From Chrysoperla carnea (Eukaryota > Arthropoda > Insecta > Neuroptera > Chrysopidae), in assembly GCF_905475395.1 (NCBI RefSeq), contig NC_058341.1:63185501-63249500 (forward strand): a stretch of DNA of 64,000 bases. Reading direction: 5' to 3'. The notes below the pieces were generated by a model that was not told the origin of the DNA, made no database searches, and saw nothing but the letters and a program-made list of their open reading frames with translations. The position numbers and the translations under genes were made by a program. Shown here in pieces: positions 49,301-59,582 of the stretch; within the stretch, counting starts at the first letter, position 1; each line of letters starts with the position of its first letter.

Positions 49301-52300
49301 GTAGTATTTAAATGAATTTATTAAAGCTGAAATTGTTATACAGATTGTATATTGCATATAGATAACAGTTATGACAATCACTTAGTTAAAATCGTTATCA
49401 TAACTAATGTACTTTAGACTTTTTAGTATTCCTGCACTAAAAACCCTCTTCGTATAGGTACTATACTGATATCTGATATGATATGAAAGATGGCAAACAA
49501 AAATATTGGGTGGACAAACGTGAACAAATCGTTGTCAAACGAATGGTATTTTATTTTATGCAAATTTGAATTTAAGGGGTGTTATTTTTTTAGTTTTCAA
49601 AGTCAGGAAATCCTTAATCCCATGTGGGAACAAATAGTAAAGATTTATGATAACCTTTACTAAAACGTCAGCATACCTCATTTTAGAAAAAAAAAATTCC
49701 CAAAAAATATTATTTCAAAATGTACATTGGGCGTACAGAGAATTTTTGTCCCATTGTTAAATCACCCTACCTGGAGCTGAAGTTTACCTGGAAGAGTATT
49801 TATTGTACAGATCATTCGAAGTCAGCCTGTATATTTAAAACAAAAATTTCAAAAATAGACTTGGTAAAACGAAAAATTCAATTGAAATTTTCAATGTACA
49901 TATCAGTGGCGTAACTATATCATCTGGGGCCCGAGGCAAATTCTTTTGATGGGACCCTGTCAGTAAAAATCGTCACGTTGTACTTACTTAGTTTAATTTT
50001 AATAGTTATCTACTTAAGTAGTTATTCAACACTAATAAAAATTTTATTTTCAAGACTATGGGTTTATTATATACATTTACAATGAAATAACAATTTAATT
50101 TCAGTAATATATTTATGAAGAAAAATCTTTTCTTCGAGCTTTATGCACCACAAAAGCGTCAATGTCACCATCAAAGTTTAAAATTCAGGCTATAGAATTT
50201 TCAATAGACAGGATAGCCAACCTGTCTTGTCCCATAGAGTTTCATAAATACGTTTTGTAACAAATAAAATTAATGCAATGCATACTTCAGGAAAGCTGCA
50301 TGACATAAAATGATTCTTTATTCGTAATAAATCAGCAAGGTCTCTAATACACGAAGACTTTTCTATTTCGTCTCTGAAAGTGGACTGAAAACTGAGAATT
50401 TCCCTTAAAAATGATTCAGCTATGTCTTTTTTATATATATCAACAAATTCTAGAGTTTTTTTTAATAAATCTGTGTCATTTAAAATTTGCAAAGGCTGCA
50501 GGACACTGAAATTGCAAACAATTTCATTCATCGGAAGGAAACGCGATTTCAGTAGATTAATAATTATCTCCAATACTCGATAAAATATGTTCACTTTGAA
50601 CATATTTGTTCATCTTCACAAAGTTCGTCCAAATGGCGTTTTAATTTTCTCTGACGAGTTTTAGAAAATTCAGGGGTTATGGACCGTTTTTCTGCTACGC
50701 TATTTGCTTCCATTTTTAAATTTACAAATTCATGTCGATACATTTCCAATTTTTACTTAAAAATAATTAAAAACAAGTGAAAACAAACAATTGACTGAGT
50801 TAATTGTTGAAATACCATGTAAAGACAGTGTTGATGCGCAATCGTTTGTTTTTTTGACGTCACGTAAGTAACAAAAGATATTCACTTTTAAATAAACACA
50901 CACACAACTGATATTCCTATATTAATACATACTATAAAATTTGCACCTAATTAACGCCCTCGTGGGTAAACAGTGATGTTTACAATAAAATGTTTCAAAC
51001 AAAAGTTGTTTAATTTTTTATAAGGAACATTTTTTACATTTAAACTTTTGTTCTATCTCTAACGGTTTACAAGATGGGTCCTACTTGGGTTGGATGGGTC
51101 CTTTCAAGACCCAATTGACCTATGATGCTCATTTTACGTCCTGAGTACGCTGTAAAAATTTCAGCTCGATATCTTTTTTCGTTTTTGAGTTATCGTGTCC
51201 ACAGACGGACGGACGGACGGACAACCGGAAATGGATTAATTAGATGATTCTATGAACACTTATACCAAAATTTTTTTCTTAGCATCAATATTTTTAAGCG
51301 TTACAAACTTGGGACGAAACTTAATATACTATGTATATTTCATATATACATGGTATAATATACTTTTCAAGCAAAATGTCAAAAATTTATTTTTGAGTGC
51401 GCGGCCTGTTGGCCCGGGTCCTTTTGAGTCAAGGTCCGTGGCATTTTGCCAACCCCGCCACCCCATAGTTACGCCACTGGTACATAATATACGAATAAAA
51501 AACGTTTTCAAAGCATGTACGAATAAGTTGTAGTTTGCAATCTATATATATAGACTTTCAACCTGTATATAGAAGTTATGTGGCTTTTCCATAAGTGTTT
51601 TTTTTTTATAACATCAACAAGGTTTCCTATTGAAGTTATTAAAATAAACACTACCTATTATATCACGTGTACACTGTTAATAACACTATTTTAAATGATT
51701 TTTTTTTTGAGTTTCCATATTAGTGTTCAAAAAAAAGACCGAAGTTCATTTGTGGTTAAATTTTTTATTATTATAATATTCTAATATAGTAGTTTAGGAG
51801 ATACAACGTCATTCAATTTATGACTCTTTATGCCGTTTGTTGCCAAAATTAGATGCAATTTTAGTGCAAAACGAATAAAAATAAAAATGAAATAAAATAA
51901 AAATAAGATACTCAGACAGGTTAATTACTTGGCTAAGATTTCTTTAAATAGAAAAATATTTTTCCCATTTTCCCATATTTAAAGCAATTGAAGCATATCA
52001 AAAAATAATTAAATGCTCAAATTATAATTTTATGATGTAGTGTAAGTTGTAAAGAGCGTAGACGTTATATAGAGCCGGAAAAATGCGTAGGCAAGCATAG
52101 AAATGCCATTATAGAATGTATATCCACCGCTATAAAACTTCCACAATATATCGAAACCCAAGCATAAGTGGTTTTAAGTTATATAGCTTAAAAGTATCGT
52201 CTACGATTGTAGTATAGATAATGATTGGTCTCGGTGGCATTCGCAGGTGGAACAAATACTGCGCAAGTTAAAAGCAAGGTAAAATATATGTGTCCAAAAT

Positions 52301-55300
52301 ATAATTAATAACCGAATAATTTCGTATTTTTCATTATGTCAAACAAATATTGAAACAAAAGCTCTGAAGGTGGGAAAGTATGGTATATTAACGGAAAATA
52401 TACTGCTCGAAAGTAATCAGATAATTGAGATCGAGAAATCAAAAAAATTTTTAGGTGTCACTATTGACCAAAAACTAAGTTGGAAGGAGCACATTATTAT
52501 TCGCAAAAAGTTTGAAAAAAGAAACTGAATAAAAATATGTACTTGATGCGACAATTTAGAAAAATTACCTCCACTGAAATAGTTCTAAATGCCTATTTAT
52601 TTATTCATTCAGTTATATTATACGGTATAATATTTTGGGGAAATTCACCACATGCTGAACAAATTCTTATTATTTAGAAACAAATAATTCGAATCATCGG
52701 GCAAATAAAACAGGTGGAAACCTATAAACCGCATTTCAAATCTACATTATTGAATGCGTAATGTTTTATAGGAAAAGCAAAATATTCTATATTAATAGAT
52801 CGGAATTACACTCGCATAATATCGAAGCCGAAACGCTCAAGCAAAAATACAAACAAACTTACAGACCATTAAGACGATATACACATTTTTCAATGGCGTG
52901 AAATCATTATTTGATTGACGTGAAACTTTTTTTAATACTCCTCTTAAACATTCGTTGGTGGAAAAAAAATGTTTATAAAGAAAAGTGGTTTTCCAGATAA
53001 GAATGGTTAAAGCATTGCGATTTTACCCTTTACTCCATCGATTTGAAATTTGGATATGTTATAGGTACTCATATTCTATTTGCCCTGGTTGCTTTTATTT
53101 TTCGACAATTTTGTTAATTTTCACAATTTCCATTGTTGACACTTAGGTACATTTTCGTATTTCACTATACCTGGATGTGAACAATGAAAATTGGGAAAAT
53201 TAACAGGATTTTCGATATGAGTACCTATTACATATCCAAATTTCAAATTGATAGAGTAAGGAGTAAAGAAGAAATAGAGCAGAAAACCGCTTTTATTTTC
53301 TTTATAAATATTTTTTTCCACCAATGAATATTTAAGAGAAGTCTTAAAAAATTGTAAAGTTTCACGCCAATCAAATAATGATTTCACGCCATTGAAAATG
53401 TGTAGAGAACCGCCTTAATAATGGAACATACAATGTCATTGTAAGCGTCTATAATTAAATAATCTAACGAATATAAAACGTTAAGTGAAAACAAATTAAA
53501 CAAGTGAAAAGAAACAATTGACTGAGTTAATTTCTAATGTTGATTTCTTTATCACATAACACATACAACAAGTGAAAACAAACAATTGACTGAGTTAATT
53601 GTTGAAATACCATGTATAGGCAGTGTTGATAACTCTGTCACATTTCACATACATACATATCTGACATATTTAACTGATATTCTCATATAATGCGCAAGTG
53701 TTGATGCGCAATCGTTTGTTTTTTTTGACGTCATGTAAATAACAAAAGATATTCACTTTGATATTCCTATATTAATACATACTATAAAATTTGTACCTAA
53801 TTAACACCCTCGTGGGTAAACAGTGATGTTTACAAAAAAATGTTTCAAACAAAAGTTGTTTATTTTTTTGTAAGGAACATTTTTTACATTTAAACTTTTA
53901 TTCTATCTCTAACGGTTTACAAGATGGGTACTACGGACCCATGACCCAATTGACCCATGTTGCTCATTTACGAACTTGACCTCACTATTTACGTCCTAAG
54001 CACGCTGTAAAAATTTCAGCTTGATATCTCTTTTCGTTTTTGAGTAATCGTGACCACAGACGGACGGACAACCGGAAATGGATTAATTAGGTGATTTTAT
54101 GAACACCTATACCAATTTTTTTTTTGTAGCATCAATTTTTTTAGGCGTTACAAACTTGGGACTAAACTTATAATACTATGTATATTTCATATATACATGT
54201 TATAAACATGTATATACAGTGTTGATGCTCAATCGTTTGTTTTTTTGACGTCACGTAAATAACAAAAGATATTCACTTTTAAATAGACACACACACAACT
54301 GATATTCCTATATTAATACATACTATAAAATTTGCCCCTATTTAACGCCCTCGTGGGTAAACAGTGATGTTTACAAAAAAATGTTTCAAACAAAAGTTTT
54401 TATTTTTTTATAAGGAACATTTTTTACATTTAAACTTTTGTTCTATCTCTAACGGTTTACAAGATGGGTCCTACGGACCCAAGACCCAATTGACCTATGA
54501 TGCTCATTTACGAACTTGACCTCACTTTTTACGTCCTGAGTACGCTGTAAAAATTTCAGCTCGATATCTTTTTTCGTTTTTGAGTTATCGTGTCCACAGA
54601 CGGACGGACGGACGGACAACCGGAAATGGACTAATTGGGTGATTTTATGAACACCTATGACAAAATTTTTTTCCTAGCATCTTTATTTTTAAGCGTTACA
54701 AACTTTGAACTAAACTTAATATACTATGTATATTTCATATATGCATGGTATAAAAGTGTGTTGCTGAAATTATGTCCCTATACATTGAATGAATACTTTG
54801 AATATGACTTCCAGCCATAATTACTATATGTTTACTATATGTTATTTCCTGTCAATTTGGACTATTTCATGCTCAAAGATGAGTAATTTTTTTGTATTGA
54901 TTGTGCAAAAAGTATGAGATAAATTTTATTATTATTATTTTGTTCTCGTGCAATAGAAACGGACTCCTTAAGTGAAGGACTATTTCCGAAATTGTTGACA
55001 ATAATGATTGTTGAAAGATCGTTTTCGTAAAATACAATGTTGATGAATTTAATTTTTTTTATGAAAGTAGGTACTTGTCGCCTGACGTTATTTGTACAGT
55101 GTATTTTTGGAATAAAAACAACAATATAAAGTATAGAAAAACAGTAAGAACTATTATGTCGTGTATATGTATATCGTATTGTTATTATTATTATTATTTT
55201 TATTGTTTATTAATTTGATGGCTTTTATTTATGAAAGTTCAAGAAACAAACGAACCATGACTTTGGCCTCCTATCATCGTCTTATTATTATAATATACTA

Positions 55301-58300
55301 GAGTGATACCCACCCGCTTCGCTGAGTTTAAAAGTAATGATTGATAAAGATTGCTTTCGCCCCTATCTATATCCCCTTTGGGGCAAGGATTATAATAGGT
55401 ATAATAGTCGTAATTATTTATTGAGTATATCAGAAAAGATCAGCAATCTGTAATTTATGGTAATGTCAAATTAAATTATTTTTTCAATTTGTTTTTTTTT
55501 ATTTTTTATTATTAATATATCTTTATAAATTATATCTCATGCTAGTTTTAGCGTGAAAGCGTAACAAACAAACATGCTTACTTTCGCATTTATAATATAT
55601 CGAGATTTATTATTGAGTAGTACTTTATGGTGTTCTTTTAATTATTATTATTATTTTTTTTACAAGACTATCGTCTCAGTTATAGAACATACAGTTTCAG
55701 TCAAGTCTTTAGCCATTCGCTATCGTGATTTAAATTTCAGACTAAGTAAACGACAGAAAAATTCTTCAAAGAAAAATTTTTCAAAAGGGAACATCTTAAA
55801 AACACCTTGAATTTGACTATGATTAGAAAACCTATTCTACTATGAAAAGAATAAGTAATATTTATGAATTATTTTTGCTTTAATAAAAGCTCATTCATGT
55901 AACAAACAATAGAAAAAAATTATTTTTCGAATAAGTATAAATACAACCAAGATAAAAGCCATCAAAGATTTGTTTGTATCTTTTTCTAGCAAAACATAAT
56001 TGAAAATTCATGGTTAAGGTTTCAATTGAATTTCAAGCACTGCGATTATACCTTTTACTCTATCGATTTGAAATTTGGATATGTTATAGGTACTCATATT
56101 CTTTCTGCCCTGCGGCTACTTGTATTTTTCAAAATCCTGTTAATTTTCACAATTTCCATTGTTGACACTTATGTACTTTTTTGTATTCCACTAAACCTGG
56201 ATGTGAACAATGCAAATTGGGAAAATTAAGAGGATTTTCGAAAAATAACCAGAGCAGGTAGAATATGAGTGAGTACCTATAACATATCCAAATTTCAAAT
56301 CGATGGAGTAAAGGGTATAATCGCAGTGCTTGAAATTGAATTGTAAATTTAACCATTCTTATCTGCTTTTCTTTATAAATATTTTTTTCCACCAATGAAT
56401 ATTTAAGAGGAGTCTTAAAAAAATTATAAAGTTTCACGCCAATCAAATAATGATTTCACGCTCTTGAAAAATGTGTATAGAACCGTCTTAATACATATTT
56501 CAGGGGACCATGCTAGGAAGATTAATAGAATACTTTGAAATTTTTCATTGCTTACATCGCAACTTACGGGGAGTCGGAAAAACTCCCAAAATTGCATTTT
56601 TTAGTTCCATACATGCCAGAAAGATGTGAATTAGGCGCATTTTTCATTGGACGCGGAGTTTTGGAATCGCAGCATTGAATTTTTTTGCGTTTTCGAAATC
56701 TCTGTACTTTGAAATCCCAAAATTTGAAAGGGAATTAAAATAATTTTTTTCTTGACATGATAACAATAACTTCTATTTTACTATTTTTTGTATAAATGGA
56801 AATAGAAATCAAAATGATTTACAAAATAATATCTAGATGAATTATTAAATATTTTTTAGATGAGAATTTTATTAAATAATTATTCAAAATGTTGTTGAGG
56901 AAGTTGTTGAAGATTTTGAAATTCTGTCAATAAAATGAATACGTACGAATTTAAAACAAATACTTATCGCACGTTTATTTAAAGGACAAACAGAAGGAAA
57001 TTGTATTTGTTCTATTGTTATTGTTGAAGGTTAATATTGTTTTTTTTTTTATATTTTTTGTAAAAAAATTTGTAAAAAAAATGATTAAAATCATTTTTAT
57101 AATTTAGGTGAAAAATATGCAAATTTATAAAATTTTATGTTTATGTGAAACTTATAGTGCGAATGGAATAAACGAAAAATAGCCGACAATATTTATACAT
57201 TTTTTGAAAATTTAAGATTTTTTTGAAATGCGCTCGCCAAGTACATGATAGTTTTTTTGAGTTCTTAGAACAAATTAAGTAGATACAAAATTGTGATTCA
57301 TGTTATTTCTTTTCCCATATTTCTTACCAAGTGATGATTTAAGACGTGGCTTATATTTTAAAAGAATCCAAATGTAATAATACCTATTGGTTTTTTGTAA
57401 CAAAATGTGAAACATATTAAAAAAGTTTAAAAAATTATCTTAACTCGAGAGCTCAAATATAATTTCAAGTTGGCCATCGAATAACCAAATTTAATAATTT
57501 CCTATATAGTAATGGTCATATTTTGGTAATTAATTACAGAAAAATTAAATCGAGTACTTCAAATCAAAGATTATTTCAGGAATAACTTTTATGTGGGATA
57601 TTTTCTTTAAAAACTCTATTTTTCCCGAGAAAATAGAGTCTAATTATTATTTTTTTGACCATTGTAAATAATATCACTTTAAAAAACTTTCAACCGCCTT
57701 AAACTTTTTCCAGCCACGAAACAACCTAAAATTTTTTCTTCCCATTAACTTTGGCTCATAAAGAACCTGATGAAAACAGACCAAAGTTTGAAGGTGTAAA
57801 TAATTTTTTTTTATTACGACTTTTTTTAAATATTTCCTAAACTAGAATTATTGATGAATAAAAGCTGTTTTAAAAGATTGCGTATTGCGTCATTCGGTTA
57901 CCTTTTGCAACCTAAAAATCATAAAAGGTTAATCGATATCGCCTGCCCAATCGATATACTACTGCCAAGATATATTAGAAAATAGGCAGTTGTTCCTTAT
58001 AAAAAAACAAACATCTTTCTTTCAAAATATTTTTTCAATTGAATAGGAAAAAATTAAATCTAAAAACCTAACTTTAGATTAAAACATTTTTTTGGGTTCA
58101 ATACATTGATTTTTGCATTATCGGGAAGTTGTTCTCGGTTCCTTAAATCCTACCTATCCTCGTACATGATATACCTTAAGTAGCGGAGCCGATTCCCGCG
58201 GGGCATTAGAAAAAATGAAAAGCTAAAATAATCAGCAAAATAGGTATCACATTGAGCCTTTTAGCTTAAGTATGCCCAACGCAATTTGCATTCAAAATTT

Positions 58301-59505
58301 AATATGTTCTTTGTCTGGGACGTACGTGCAATAATAAGGGGTAGAACGATTATCTTAAAATTAAAAAATTGTGTGGATAGTTTATTTTATTGCTATTTAT
58401 TAAAAAATTTCCCAAATATGAAATAAAAGCTTTAAAAAGTTTTCAAAATATTTTGATCATATTTGTAAAATTTTTCATTTTGTTTTGTTGTTTTATTTGT
58501 GGGAAACTTTTTTAAAGATATATCACAAAGACATTTATACGTCACGATTATTAAAAAAATAGAAGTAACCCACTTACTCCAATCAAATTAGATGCAAATC
58601 AGTAGTGCCACCTTTGCCGTAGTTTAGCCTTTTATTTTATAGAATAAAATCAAATTTAAAATTTTTTTTCATATGGTCAGAAAAAAGAGTATTTTCGGAA
58701 AAGTTACCAAAATTTACTCAAAAACTATCCATTTAAGAGAAGAAATAGATCAGTCCAAAGTTTCCGAGCGTAAAATTTTCGATCGATTTGTATATTTTGA
58801 TTTTTTCTTGTCTCTCGTATTTTCTGAAAAATCTATCAACGATTTTTCGTGTTTGTGGTGGATGTAAGTTTTCATCACTTATTATCAAAAAGAATAATTT
58901 TGCGATTTACATGTGCAGTAAAACTTAAGTGGTGTTTTATATTTTTCATTTAGAAAATTAAAAAAAAATTATATACAGATCAATTGAAAATTTTGCAATC
59001 AACAACAATTTTAGACTGGACTACTTATATCATTAAAATGCATACTTTTTGAATAAATTCTAAAAAAACTGTGAAAAAACGCGGATAATTTTATACAAAA
59101 CTGATTTTCCCCAAAGTAGGAAAAATTAACATGATAGGTAGTAAATTTTTCGCTTAACAATTTTGAACTGAAAGATTTTATCCCTAAAATGCACAATTTT
59201 TAAGAAAAATTATCGTAAAAAGACGTAAAACCGTACATAAATGTAGAAGAAAAAAATTAAAATATACAAATCGATTGGAAATTACAAATATTTTTAAAAT
59301 ACATAACTTTGAAGTTAATTACAAAAAAAAAAAAAATAAAAAAATGTGGAAAAGCGCAGAAAATTGGTGATTTTTTTGAAGTCCTCCTTTTAACTTTCCA
59401 AAATAGGAAGTTATCGTAACAAATCCAATTTTCGAAATCGAAATTTTCAACATATCTTTACGTTTCATGGTTAGGCCGAGGCATAAACACCAATTTGGAA
59501 AAGAA

Positions 59506-59582
<77 letters not shown>

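Larger units (their letters stand above)
49904..51479 (-). mobile_element. hAT transposon remnant with a nested repeat
   Basis: Inverted ends CAGTGGCGTAACTAT (49904) and ATAGTTACGCCACTG (to 51479), flanked by 8-bp near-duplications GTACATAT and GTACATAA. Both the terminal CAGTGGCG and the 8-bp duplication are hAT signatures. Inside are a degenerate transposase piece (50190..50603, minus) and a later HINE-like insertion (50771..51358). Lies in the 15.5 kb protease intron. Confidence 0.85.
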
